A stretch of 64,000 bases of DNA, from NCBI RefSeq assembly GCF_014930455.1, contig NZ_JAAIYO010000006.1:1-64000 (forward strand). Direction: 5' to 3'. Below, piece after piece: positions 50,754 through 58,400 of this stretch. Origin of the DNA: Corallococcus soli. GTDB lineage: Bacteria; Myxococcota; Myxococcia; Myxococcales; Myxococcaceae. The notes beneath the pieces are model-generated. The model saw only the letters and a program-made list of their open reading frames with translations. It was not told the origin of the DNA and searched no databases. The position numbers and the translations under genes were made by a program. Within the stretch, counting starts at the first letter, position 1, and each line of letters begins with the position of its first letter.

Positions 50754-51683
50754 ATGCTTTCAAAAATCCAATTCCGCCCCCGCCCGCTGTCCACCCCCGC
50801 CGCGGCTCCCGCCCCGGCCCCGAAGGCCACCAGCAAGCCTCGCGTCGACACGTTCTCGGCCGCGCCCACCGGCCGCGCCCCGAACTCGGCGCTCCGGGGC
50901 CTCGCGAAGGACAACCTGTTCGAGCCCACCCTGGCGAAGCCCGCCCTGGGTGCGGCGCCGAAGCTGAAGTTCGACGGCCTGGAGCAGCTCAACCCCCGGC
51001 GCGCGGCGGTCGACAAGGCCCTGTCCACGGGTGGCCCGGTCCCCTTCACCAACACCGACGGGAAGACGGAGCAGGTGTCCGTCGACCGCATCGCCACGCC
51101 CCTGCTTGGCGGCGCCATCTACTCCGTCACGGTCGGAGACGACACGTTCAGCGTGAGCATCGCGAAGGACGCCAATGTCGACCACCAGGCCGTCCTTGCA
51201 CAGATCATCGACGCGTACAGCGAGACGCCGGAGGACCTTCGCGGCGCGCTCGAAAGTGTCTCCGTGCGCGGGGAGAAGGGGCCGGATGGGGCGGCCGCGA
51301 CGGCGGGCGATGGACACATCACCTTCTATGACAACGCAGCCAACGTGACGGCGGACATCTTCCACCACGAGATGGGCCACCTCATCGGCCGGCAGGTCGA
51401 GAACGCCAATGACAGCGTCCTGTCCGGCATCATCGAGAAGCTGAAGGGCGAGCCCCCTCCCATCCCCGACGGTTGGGCGGAAGCCGCCGCCGCGGATGGC
51501 AATCACCTCAATGACTACACCGAGGGCAGCTTCGAGAAGTCCGGCAACTACACCGAGGACTTCGCCGAAGCCTGGTCCGAATACATGCGGGCGCTCGATG
51601 GCGGGCCCATCGCGCTCGCCGCGTTCGAAGCGCTGTACCCGGGCCGCTCGGAAGTCCTCAAGGACCTCTACCCGCCGGCGTAG
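50754..51683 (+). CDS. zinc metalloprotease, anthrax-lethal-factor-like (ATLF) type
   Basis: A 309-residue protein. The zinc site is HEMGH (205-209, in IFHHEMGHLIG) and a downstream acidic motif YTEDFAEAWSEYM (Glu268/Glu272) should supply the third ligand, a combination typical of lethal-factor-like and Pro-Pro endopeptidase-like enzymes. The first about 95 residues are Pro/Ala-rich and probably disordered (STPAAAPAPAPKATSKPR). There is no classical signal peptide, so export, if any, would use another route or the protein is released by lysis. AAGGAG lies 7 nt before the ATG. Stand-alone gene, convergent with the mtn operon. Confidence 0.8.
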   Translation: MLSKIQFRPRPLSTPAAAPAPAPKATSKPRVDTFSAAPTGRAPNSALRGLAKDNLFEPTLAKPALGAAPKLKFDGLEQLNPRRAAVDKALSTGGPVPFTNTDGKTEQVSVDRIATPLLGGAIYSVTVGDDTFSVSIAKDANVDHQAVLAQIIDAYSETPEDLRGALESVSVRGEKGPDGAAATAGDGHITFYDNAANVTADIFHHEMGHLIGRQVENANDSVLSGIIEKLKGEPPPIPDGWAEAAAADGNHLNDYTEGSFEKSGNYTEDFAEAWSEYMRALDGGPIALAAFEALYPGRSEVLKDLYPPA

Positions 51684-51698
51684 TCCGCGGGCTTCCGC

Positions 51699-52331
51699 CT
51701 ACTGCCCGTAGCCCCGGAACTGTTCGAACACGCGCGCCATCTCCGCGTCGTCCAGGATGACAGGCTCGCCCACCTGGAGCGCGCGCCAGTACATGGCCGC
51801 CAGCGTCTCCACCTCCACCGCCAGCTTGTAGGCCGCGGGCAGGTCCACCCCCACGGCCATCATGCCGTGGTTCGCGAGCAGGCACGCCTTGCGGCCCTCC
51901 AGCGCCACCATCATGTGCCGCGCCAGCTCCGGCGTGCCGAACGTCGCGTACTCCGCGCACCGCACGTCCGTGCCCCCCGCCGCGGAGACCATGTAGTGGA
52001 ACGCCGGGATGCCCCGGCGCAGACACGCCAGCGTCGTGCTGAACATGCTGTGCGCATGCAGCACCGCGCCCACCTCCGGACGCGCCGCAAGGATGTCCCG
52101 GTGCAACTGCCACTCCGAGGACGGCTTGCGCGCACCCGCGTGCGTGCCGTCGAAGCGCATGAACACCAGGTCCTCCGGCGTCATCGTCTCGTAGTTCATC
52201 CCCGAGGGCGTGAGGAGGAAGCCCCCCTCCACCCGCTGGCTCAGGTTGCCCGACGTGCCCTGGTTCAGGCCCGACGTGTTCATCCGCCGGCAGGTGGCCA
52301 CCATCGCCTCGCGCAGCGCACCGTGTTCCAT
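51699..52331 (-). CDS. class II aldolase (5-deoxyribulose/5-methylthioribulose-1-phosphate aldolase type)
   Basis: A 210-residue zinc-dependent class II aldolase. The catalytic Glu is E73 (PSSEWQLHRDI), and the metal His ligands are His92, His94 (VLHAHS) and His155 (LLANHGMM). It is the last gene of the methionine-salvage operon and its ATG overlaps the TGA of mtnA by one base. Fuculose-phosphate-like aldolases next to mtnA/mtnP act in the DHAP shunt, splitting 5-deoxyribulose-1-phosphate or 5-methylthioribulose-1-phosphate into dihydroxyacetone phosphate and an aldehyde. Because mtnB, C and D are also present, a role in 5'-deoxyadenosine disposal seems more likely. The substrate is inferred from context. 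Confidence 0.85.
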   Translation of the reverse strand: MEHGALREAMVATCRRMNTSGLNQGTSGNLSQRVEGGFLLTPSGMNYETMTPEDLVFMRFDGTHAGARKPSSEWQLHRDILAARPEVGAVLHAHSMFSTTLACLRRGIPAFHYMVSAAGGTDVRCAEYATFGTPELARHMMVALEGRKACLLANHGMMAVGVDLPAAYKLAVEVETLAAMYWRALQVGEPVILDDAEMARVFEQFRGYGQ

Positions 52332-53434
52332 CACTTCGCCTGCCTCCGCTCCGGGAAGAGCGACAGCAGCCCCTCCTCCGACGCCGGACACACGCCCCGC
52401 TCGGTGATGAGCGCCGTCACCAGCCGCGCGGGCGTCACGTCGAACGCGTAGTTCGCGGCGGCGCTCCCCGGCGGGGTGATGCGCACCGTGGCGACCTCGC
52501 CCGACGGCAGCAGGCCCGTGACGTCGCTGAGCTCCGTTCCGTCCCGCTGCTCGATGGGGATCTGCCTCACGCCGTCCTGGAGCGTCCAGTCCACCGTGGG
52601 CGACGGCAGCGCCACGTAGAACGACACGCCGTTGTCCTTCGCAGCCAGCGCCTTCAGGTACGTGCCAATCTTGTTGGCCACGTCGCCGTGCGCCGTCGTG
52701 CGATCCGTGCCCACGATGCACAGGTCCACGTCCCCGTGCTGCATCAGGTGGCCGCCCACGTTGTCCGCGATGACGGTGTGCGCGACGCCGTGCTGGCCCA
52801 GCTCCCACGCCGTCAGCACCGCGCCCTGGTTGCGCGGCCGTGTCTCATCCACCCAGACGTGCACGGGCATGCCCGCGTCGTGCGCCAGGTACACCGGCGC
52901 CAGCGCCGTGCCCCAGTCCACCGTCGCGAGCCAGCCCGCGTTGCAGTGCGTGAGCACGTTCAGCCGCCCCTTGCGGCCCTTCCTGTCCCACGCGTCCTGG
53001 AACAGCTTCAGCGCGTGCCCGCCAATGGCCCGGTTGATGGCCACGTCCTCGTCGCACAGCGCCGCCGCGTGCCGGTACGCCCCCGCCACCCGCTCCGGCG
53101 GCCTCAGCGGCGTCAGCACCCGGCGCATCCCCTCCAGAGCCCAGTGCAGGTTCACCGCCGTGGGCCGCGTGGCCCGCAGCATCGTCAGCGCCCGCTCCAG
53201 CGCCGCGTCCGACGCGTCCTCCCGCATGGCCAGACACACGCCGTACGCGGCCGTGGCGCCAATCAGCGGAGCCCCCCGCACGCGCATGGTTCGGATGGCG
53301 TGGCCCGCCTCCTCCGCCGTGGCGAGTTCCGCCTTCACGAACGCATGCGGCAGGCGCGTCTGGTCGATGATGCCCACCGTCCAGCCGTCGGCCTCGACCC
53401 AGATGGAGCGCATCGGCTCGCCTTGGACTTTCAT
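52331..53434 (-). CDS. mtnA: S-methyl-5-thioribose-1-phosphate isomerase
   Basis: A 367-residue isomerase related to eIF2B. It converts methylthioribose-1-phosphate to methylthioribulose-1-phosphate in methionine salvage. The catalytic Cys164 is in [10 protein letters not shown] and Asp244 in [19 protein letters not shown]; the N-terminal [15 protein letters not shown] is another family motif. It can act on the 5-deoxyribose analogue in other bacteria. The gene starts 16 nt after mtnP and overlaps the aldolase gene by one base. The ATG at 53434 is used; an internal ATG at residue 8 (MRSIWVEAD) is an alternative. Confidence 0.95.
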   Translation of the reverse strand: MKVQGEPMRSIWVEADGWTVGIIDQTRLPHAFVKAELATAEEAGHAIRTMRVRGAPLIGATAAYGVCLAMREDASDAALERALTMLRATRPTAVNLHWALEGMRRVLTPLRPPERVAGAYRHAAALCDEDVAINRAIGGHALKLFQDAWDRKGRKGRLNVLTHCNAGWLATVDWGTALAPVYLAHDAGMPVHVWVDETRPRNQGAVLTAWELGQHGVAHTVIADNVGGHLMQHGDVDLCIVGTDRTTAHGDVANKIGTYLKALAAKDNGVSFYVALPSPTVDWTLQDGVRQIPIEQRDGTELSDVTGLLPSGEVATVRITPPGSAAANYAFDVTPARLVTALITERGVCPASEEGLLSLFPERRQAK

Positions 53435-53450
53435 CGCCGTGTCTCCCGTG

Positions 53451-54335
53451 TCAGCGCTTCAGCACGCGGCCCGCCACCGCGGAGAGCTTCTCCACGAGGG
53501 CCGGGTCGCGCACGTCCGGCGAGGTCATGATGGCGTGGTCCAGCGCCGTCTGGCAGCCCTTGGCGCAGGGACCTTCGTGGCCGCCCACCAGCGGCGCGAC
53601 GTTCTTCACCAGCCCGCGCGCCTTGCCTGCGTTGCCCAGCAGCACCGCCACCACCTGGTCCACCGTCACCGCGTCGTGGTCCGGGTGCCAGCAGTCGAAG
53701 TCCGTGACCATGGACACGCTCGCGTAACAAATCTCCGCCTCCCGGGCGAGCTTGGCCTCCGGCATGTTCGTCATGCCAATCACGTCGCAGCCCCACTGCC
53801 GGTACATCTGGCTCTCCGCCAGCGTGGAGAACTGCGGGCCCTCCATCACCAGGTACGTGCCGCCGCGCACGACCTGGAGGTCCAATCCCTCGCACGCCTT
53901 CATCACCGCGTCGCCCAGGCGCGAGCACACCGGCTTCGCCATCGACACGTGCGCCACCAGCCCGGTGGAGAAGAAGCTCTTCACGCGAGCGAAGGTGCGG
54001 TCCACGAACTGATCCACCACCACGAAGGTGCCCGGCTTCAGGTCCTCGCGCAGGCTGCCCACCGCGGACACGGACAGCAGGTCCGTCACGCCGCTGCGCT
54101 TGAGCGCGTCGATGTTCGCCCGGAAGTTCAGCTCCGAGGGCGGGATCCGGTGCCCCCGCCCGTGGCGCGGCAGGAACACCACCGGCTGGTCGCCAATGCG
54201 CCCGAAGCAGAGTTCATCCGACGTCTCCCCGAAGGGCGACGACACCCGGCGCCACGACACGTCCGTCATGCCGTCAATCTGATACAGGCCGCTGCCGCCG
54301 ATGATGCCCAGCACGGGCTTGTTGGGACTCGACAT
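53451..54335 (-). CDS. mtnP: S-methyl-5'-thioadenosine phosphorylase
   Basis: A 294-residue trimeric-type nucleoside phosphorylase. It splits methylthioadenosine with phosphate into adenine and methylthioribose-1-phosphate, so no methylthioribose kinase is needed. Motifs: [29 protein letters not shown] (phosphate and base site), [49 protein letters not shown] with the purine-binding Asp. These are MTAP-like rather than purine-nucleoside-phosphorylase-like. It starts 15 nt after mtnC and is followed by mtnA. Confidence 0.95.
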   Translation of the reverse strand: MSSPNKPVLGIIGGSGLYQIDGMTDVSWRRVSSPFGETSDELCFGRIGDQPVVFLPRHGRGHRIPPSELNFRANIDALKRSGVTDLLSVSAVGSLREDLKPGTFVVVDQFVDRTFARVKSFFSTGLVAHVSMAKPVCSRLGDAVMKACEGLDLQVVRGGTYLVMEGPQFSTLAESQMYRQWGCDVIGMTNMPEAKLAREAEICYASVSMVTDFDCWHPDHDAVTVDQVVAVLLGNAGKARGLVKNVAPLVGGHEGPCAKGCQTALDHAIMTSPDVRDPALVEKLSAVAGRVLKR

Positions 54336-54350
54336 GGGTGGAGGCTCCTC

Positions 54351-55052
54351 TCAGGGCACGCGCGCGAACGGGTCGAGCGACGTGAAGTCGTGAAACGTCG
54401 GGTGGCCGTGGCCCGGGGGAATGGACGCCTCCCCCCGGTCCAGGCAGGCCGTGCCGAACCCCGCCCGCCGGGCCGCGTCCAGCTCCGCCACGTTGTCCGA
54501 CAGGAACAGGATGTCCCCCGGTGGCAGCGCCAGCGCCTGGGCAATCTTCGTGTACGACGCGGCCTCCAGCTTGGGGCCGGTGGTCGTGTCGAAGTAGCCG
54601 GAGAACAGCGGCGTCAGGTCCCCCTCCACGCTGTAGCCGAAAATCAGTTTCTGCGCGGCCACGCTGCCGGAGGAATAGACATACAGGCGCAGGCCCCGCT
54701 CCGACCATTCGCGAAGGGCCCGGGCCGCGTCCGCGTAGACGTGGCCCTTCAGCTCCCCGCGCGCGTAGCCGTCCGCCCAGATGAGGCCCTGGAGCGTCTT
54801 GAGCGGCGTGGCCTTGCGATCCTCGCCCAGCCAGCGCTGGAGCAGCGCCACCGTGCCCACGTCGTCCAGCGCGGGCTCACCGGCCAGCGTGCGGGCGTCG
54901 GACAGGCACTGGCGCACGGAGGACCGCTGCCCGTGCGTCGCGACGTACTCCGCCAGGTGCCTGCGGGCGAAGGGGAAGAGGACGTCCCTCACGAAGGCGA
55001 TGGAGCTGGTGGTGCCCTCGATGTCGGTGACGATGGCGACGGGGGCGCTCAT
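54351..55052 (-). CDS. mtnC: enolase-phosphatase (bifunctional 2,3-diketo-5-methylthiopentyl-1-phosphate enolase/phosphatase)
   Basis: A 233-residue HAD-superfamily protein with the catalytic DIEGT motif at 10-14, SSGSVAAQKLIFGYS (motif II) and the acidic end FLSDNVAELDAARRAGF (motif IV). It enolises 2,3-diketo-5-methylthiopentyl-1-phosphate and removes the phosphate to give the acireductone used by MtnD. Its ATG overlaps the stop of mtnD by 4 nt, and 15 nt separate its stop from mtnP. Confidence 0.94.
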   Translation of the reverse strand: MSAPVAIVTDIEGTTSSIAFVRDVLFPFARRHLAEYVATHGQRSSVRQCLSDARTLAGEPALDDVGTVALLQRWLGEDRKATPLKTLQGLIWADGYARGELKGHVYADAARALREWSERGLRLYVYSSGSVAAQKLIFGYSVEGDLTPLFSGYFDTTTGPKLEAASYTKIAQALALPPGDILFLSDNVAELDAARRAGFGTACLDRGEASIPPGHGHPTFHDFTSLDPFARVP

Positions 55053-55594
55053 GGTGCGTACTTCGGGAAGCGCTCGGCGATGGTCTCGCCGGTGAAGTGG
55101 CCCACCCAGCCGTCCGGGCGAATGAAGAAGCGGATGGCCGCGAACAGCGGCGCGGGCCCCATGTCGAACCAGTGCTTCATCCCTTCCGGCACGCGGATGA
55201 GGTCGCCCCGGGTGCAGACCACCTGGAAGACCTTGCCCTGCGCGTGCAGGTAGAAGCAGCCGCTGCCCTCCACCATGATGCGCGACTCGTCCTCCGAGTG
55301 GGTGTGCTCGGAGAGGAACTTCTGGCGCGCCTGCGCCACGTTGTCCGCGTCCGGGCGGATGCGCACCACGTCCACCGTGTTGTATCCGCGGGCCTTCTTC
55401 TCCGCGTCCACCACGGCCTGGTAGGCCGCGAGCACCGCGTCCTGCCCCGCGCCGTCCGGCAGCGCGACGGAGGCGTCCACGCGCTCGAAGCGCACGCCGA
55501 TGGGGGCCAGCTCCCGTGCGATGTCCGCGGGCTCCGTGAAGACGCCCAGCGGCTCCGCCGGGGGGTGTTCCCTGTAGATCGTCAGGTTGCTCAT
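55049..55594 (-). CDS. mtnD: acireductone dioxygenase
   Basis: A 181-residue cupin-fold dioxygenase that turns acireductone into the keto acid precursor of methionine plus formate (Fe form). Metal ligands are His97, His99 and Glu103 in SEHTHSEDE and His141 in PEGMKHWFDMG. The length is normal for the family. It overlaps mtnB upstream and mtnC downstream, each by 4 nt, so translation is coupled along the operon. The final step to methionine needs an aminotransferase (MtnE), which is not in the window. Confidence 0.95.
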   Translation of the reverse strand: MSNLTIYREHPPAEPLGVFTEPADIARELAPIGVRFERVDASVALPDGAGQDAVLAAYQAVVDAEKKARGYNTVDVVRIRPDADNVAQARQKFLSEHTHSEDESRIMVEGSGCFYLHAQGKVFQVVCTRGDLIRVPEGMKHWFDMGPAPLFAAIRFFIRPDGWVGHFTGETIAERFPKYAP

Positions 55595-56220
55595 CGCAGC
55601 ACCTTCATCTTCTCGAGTTCGTACGTCAGCAGGTGTTCCAGCGCCACCACGTGGCGACGCGCTTCGGCCATGCTCCGTCCCCAGGTGTACAACCCGTGGC
55701 CCGCGATGAGGTACGCGACCAGCTCCGGCCGCTGCTCCAGGAGCGCCGTCACCTTGCTGGCGAGCCGGGGGATGTCCTGGTCGTTGGGGAAGATGGGAAT
55801 CGACACCGCCGCCTCGTGCGTGCGCGTGTCCCCCAGCGCCTTGAGCAGCTCGAAGCCCTGGAGCACCAGCTCGCCTTCGGCCAGCCGCAGGTTCGACAGC
55901 AGCGCGGACACCACGGAGTGCGTGTGCAGCACCGCGTGCGCGTCCGGCCTGTCCCGGTACAGCTGCAGGTGCAGGGGCGTCTCAGCCGACGCGCCCTCGG
56001 GCGGCGGCGCGTGGAGGTCCGCCACCAGCACGTCCGCCTCCACCAGCTCGCCCTTGTCCACGCCGGAGCGGGTGACGGCGGCCGTGCGGGCGTCCAGCCG
56101 GCGGGAGAAGTTGCCGCTGGTCGCGGGCACGAAGTTGCGCACGCTCAGGAAGCGGCCCACCTCGACGATTTCGCGGACGGCGTCGGACAGGGGGGTGGCG
56201 GGAACCGGATTGACGCGCAT
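55591..56220 (-). CDS. mtnB: methylthioribulose-1-phosphate dehydratase
   Basis: A 209-residue class II aldolase-fold dehydratase that removes water from methylthioribulose-1-phosphate. Zinc ligands are His99 and His101 (VLHTHSVVS) and His in IAGHGLYTWG; the acidic position is Glu80 in ASAETPLH. NFVPATSGNFSRRL near residue 30 is a MtnB signature. First gene of the operon mtnB-D-C-P-A-aldolase. It overlaps mtnD by 4 nt. The 87 nt upstream to the next gene contain no visible SAM riboswitch. Confidence 0.93.
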   Translation of the reverse strand: MRVNPVPATPLSDAVREIVEVGRFLSVRNFVPATSGNFSRRLDARTAAVTRSGVDKGELVEADVLVADLHAPPPEGASAETPLHLQLYRDRPDAHAVLHTHSVVSALLSNLRLAEGELVLQGFELLKALGDTRTHEAAVSIPIFPNDQDIPRLASKVTALLEQRPELVAYLIAGHGLYTWGRSMAEARRHVVALEHLLTYELEKMKVLR

Positions 56221-56262
56221 CCATCCCTCGGGGAATCAGGACGCGAGGACGTCGCGCCGATG

Positions 56263-56280
56263 CCCGGAGCATAGTCCGGG
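56263..56280 (-). terminator. weak hairpin between hydrolase gene and mtnB
   Basis: A 6-bp stem CCCGGA / TCCGGG with a 6-nt loop, 28-45 nt past the stop of the minus-strand hydrolase gene at 56308 and upstream of mtnB. It could end the hydrolase transcript. Short and without U-tract. Confidence 0.3.
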
Positions 56281-56307
56281 GCTCACCCTCGGGCGAAAGG
56301 GGCCGGC

Positions 56308-57120
56308 TCAGGTTCCGTCGAGCGCGAACGTGGCCAGCCTCGCGAACTCCTTCAGGCCGTCCTGCTCCAGCACGTCGTTGTGTCCCGCGTCCGGCACCGT
56401 CACCACCGTGGCGTGGGGGAAGCGCTGTCCCAGCGTGCGGCCCATGTCCACCGGGACGACCTCGTCCTGTTCGCCGTGGATGACCAGCACCGGGATGGAG
56501 ATGCCGGGGGCCTTGGCCAGGGACTCGAAGCGGTCGCGCACCAGCAGCGTCGCGGGCAGGAAGGGCAGCAGCCGCTGGCCCATGGCCACCATGGACGTGT
56601 ACGGCGCCACCAGCACCATGCGCGCACCGTACCCGCGCCGCGCCATCTCCACCGCGACGCCGGTCCCCAGGCTGCGTCCGCTCAGCACCACCTCATCCGG
56701 CTTCACGCCCTGCGCGCTCAGGAACTGGAGCGCGGCCTCCGCCGCCGCGTACAGGCCCGCCTCCGAGGGACTGCCCCGCGAGGCGCCGTAGCCCGGGTAC
56801 TCCACCGCGAGGAAGCCCACCCCCGCGTCCCCGAGCAGCTGGCCCAGCTGCCGCTGATGCAGCAGCTGCTCGCCGTTGCCATGGAAGTGCAGCACCGTGG
56901 GCGCGCCTGGAGGCGCGGGCAGGTAGAAGGTGTCCACGCTCAGGCCCGCCGCCAGCGGCACCTGGCCGAAGCCGGGCAGGCCCCGCAGGGCTTCCGGCTC
57001 GGAGCGGGGCGCGGGGTAGATGAGGGAGCGCTGCGCGGCGAACATGAGCGCGCACAGCGCGAAGTACAGCATGCCGGTGACGATGAGGAAGGCCATGAGC
57101 AGGCGGCGGAAGCGTTGCAC
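56308..57120 (-). CDS. membrane-anchored alpha/beta hydrolase (BEM46/YfhR-like)
   Basis: A 270-residue protein with an N-terminal membrane segment (about 9-30, MAFLIVTGMLYFALCALMFAAQ) and an alpha/beta hydrolase domain. The nucleophile elbow is SGRSLGTGV (Ser near 147), the acid lies in VIHGEQDEVVP (about 216) and the His in VPDAGHND (about 246). LHFHGNGEQLLHQ and AVEYPGYGASRG are typical of the BEM46-like group, probably periplasm- or cytoplasm-facing serine hydrolases. The frame starts with GTG at 57120; an ATG at 57096 lies near the membrane segment. Neither has a strong ribosome-binding site. Confidence 0.85.
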   Translation of the reverse strand: MQRFRRLLMAFLIVTGMLYFALCALMFAAQRSLIYPAPRSEPEALRGLPGFGQVPLAAGLSVDTFYLPAPPGAPTVLHFHGNGEQLLHQRQLGQLLGDAGVGFLAVEYPGYGASRGSPSEAGLYAAAEAALQFLSAQGVKPDEVVLSGRSLGTGVAVEMARRGYGARMVLVAPYTSMVAMGQRLLPFLPATLLVRDRFESLAKAPGISIPVLVIHGEQDEVVPVDMGRTLGQRFPHATVVTVPDAGHNDVLEQDGLKEFARLATFALDGT

Positions 57121-57170
57121 GCCGTCAGTCCATCACATCACCGGGGTGCAGCGGAGGATTCCCCAGGGAC

Positions 57171-58400
57171 TCAGGTGAACATCCCGAGCGGCGTGCCTTC
57201 CTGGTAGCCCGGGAACACCTTCGCCAGGTCCACGCCGGGGCGGCAGGCGCGCAAGGCCTCGGCCAGTGGCGCGCGCACGTCCGTCCAGGACGGCACGTCC
57301 CGGCCGTCCTGCAGGCGGTCGACCGTGAGCGCTTCGAAGCGACCGTGGACGCGGCCGCCCTTCACGCCGCCGCCCAGCGCCAGCATCACGCCGCCCACGC
57401 CGTGGTCCGTGCCCTGGTTGCCGTTCTCCTTCACCGTGCGGCCGAACTCCGTCATCACCACCACCGTTACCGTCTCCAGCTTCGGGCCCAGGTCCGCCGC
57501 GAACGCCGCGAGCGCGCCGCCCAGTTCCTCACAGCGCTTCGCGAACGCCCCCTGCGCCACGCCCTGCGCGACGTGCGTGTCCCAGCCGCCCATCTCCGTC
57601 GCCGCCACCTCCAGCCCCACGTCGCCCTTGAGCAGCCTCGCGACGTCCTGGAGCCTTCGCGCCAGCGGCGTCCCCGGGTACGTCACGCCGGGAGAGGCGG
57701 GCAGCTTCGAGAGCCTCGCGCCGTCCAGCCGGGACATGGCCTCGAACGCATCCGCGCCCGCGCCTTGCAGCGCCCGGTCCACCGCTCCGGCATAGAGCGA
57801 AGAGAAGCCCTGCCGCGCATCACCGCCCCGCCGAAGACGGAAGTCCTCCAGCCGCCCCATGGCCAGCGCTCCGGCGTTCCCATACAGCGCTCGGGGCAGC
57901 GTGGGTTGCAGCGCCACGGCCCGAAGCGGCGCGTCCGCGCTCGCGTCCTCCAGTGCGCGGTTGAGCCAGCCATCCGCCGTCGACTTGCGGCCCGGCGTGC
58001 CGGACTCCAGGAAGTCCTGCGCGTCGAAGTGCGAGCGTGGCGCGACGGGCAGCCCCACACCGGAGAGCACCGCCAACCTCCCCTGCTCCCACAGCGGCAG
58101 CAGCGCGCCCAGCGCCGGGTGCAGGCCGAACACACCCTGGAGCTTCAGCGCCGCGTGGTCGCCCTGGGCCTTGAGCGCCAGCGTGGGCCGCGCGCGCTGG
58201 TAGGCGTCGTCCTCCACGGGAGGCACCAGCGACAGGCCATCCGCGCCGCCTCGCAGGAAGACGGTCACGAGCGCGCGGCGGGCAGGCTCGGAGGGACTCG
58301 CGGCCAGGGCGCGGGAGAGGAAGGACGGCGCCAGCACGAGGCCCGCGCCCGCGAAGCCCAGGGCCTGGAGGAGCCGACGGCGGGAGAGGTGCGCGGTCAT
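57171..58400 (-). CDS. DUF1501 protein with Tat signal
   Basis: A 409-residue exported protein of the DUF1501 family. The twin-arginine signal SRRRLLQALGFAGAGLVLAPSFL stands at residues 6-28. The mature protein has features of the sulfatase/phosphatase-like fold (VTVFLRGGADGLSLVPP, TEMGGWDTHVAQG, VVVMTEFGRTVKENGNQGTDHGVGGVMLALGGGVKGG). The function is unknown. Its ATG overlaps the stop of the DUF1800 gene by 4 nt; the DUF1800-DUF1501 pair is widely conserved and its products are expected to work together in the envelope. Confidence 0.9.
   Translation of the reverse strand: MTAHLSRRRLLQALGFAGAGLVLAPSFLSRALAASPSEPARRALVTVFLRGGADGLSLVPPVEDDAYQRARPTLALKAQGDHAALKLQGVFGLHPALGALLPLWEQGRLAVLSGVGLPVAPRSHFDAQDFLESGTPGRKSTADGWLNRALEDASADAPLRAVALQPTLPRALYGNAGALAMGRLEDFRLRRGGDARQGFSSLYAGAVDRALQGAGADAFEAMSRLDGARLSKLPASPGVTYPGTPLARRLQDVARLLKGDVGLEVAATEMGGWDTHVAQGVAQGAFAKRCEELGGALAAFAADLGPKLETVTVVVMTEFGRTVKENGNQGTDHGVGGVMLALGGGVKGGRVHGRFEALTVDRLQDGRDVPSWTDVRAPLAEALRACRPGVDLAKVFPGYQEGTPLGMFT

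Noticed and set aside
56221-56307. A SAM or other riboswitch before the methionine-salvage operon
   Set aside because: Only 87 nt and one weak 6-bp hairpin; nothing resembling the conserved core of SAM riboswitches.
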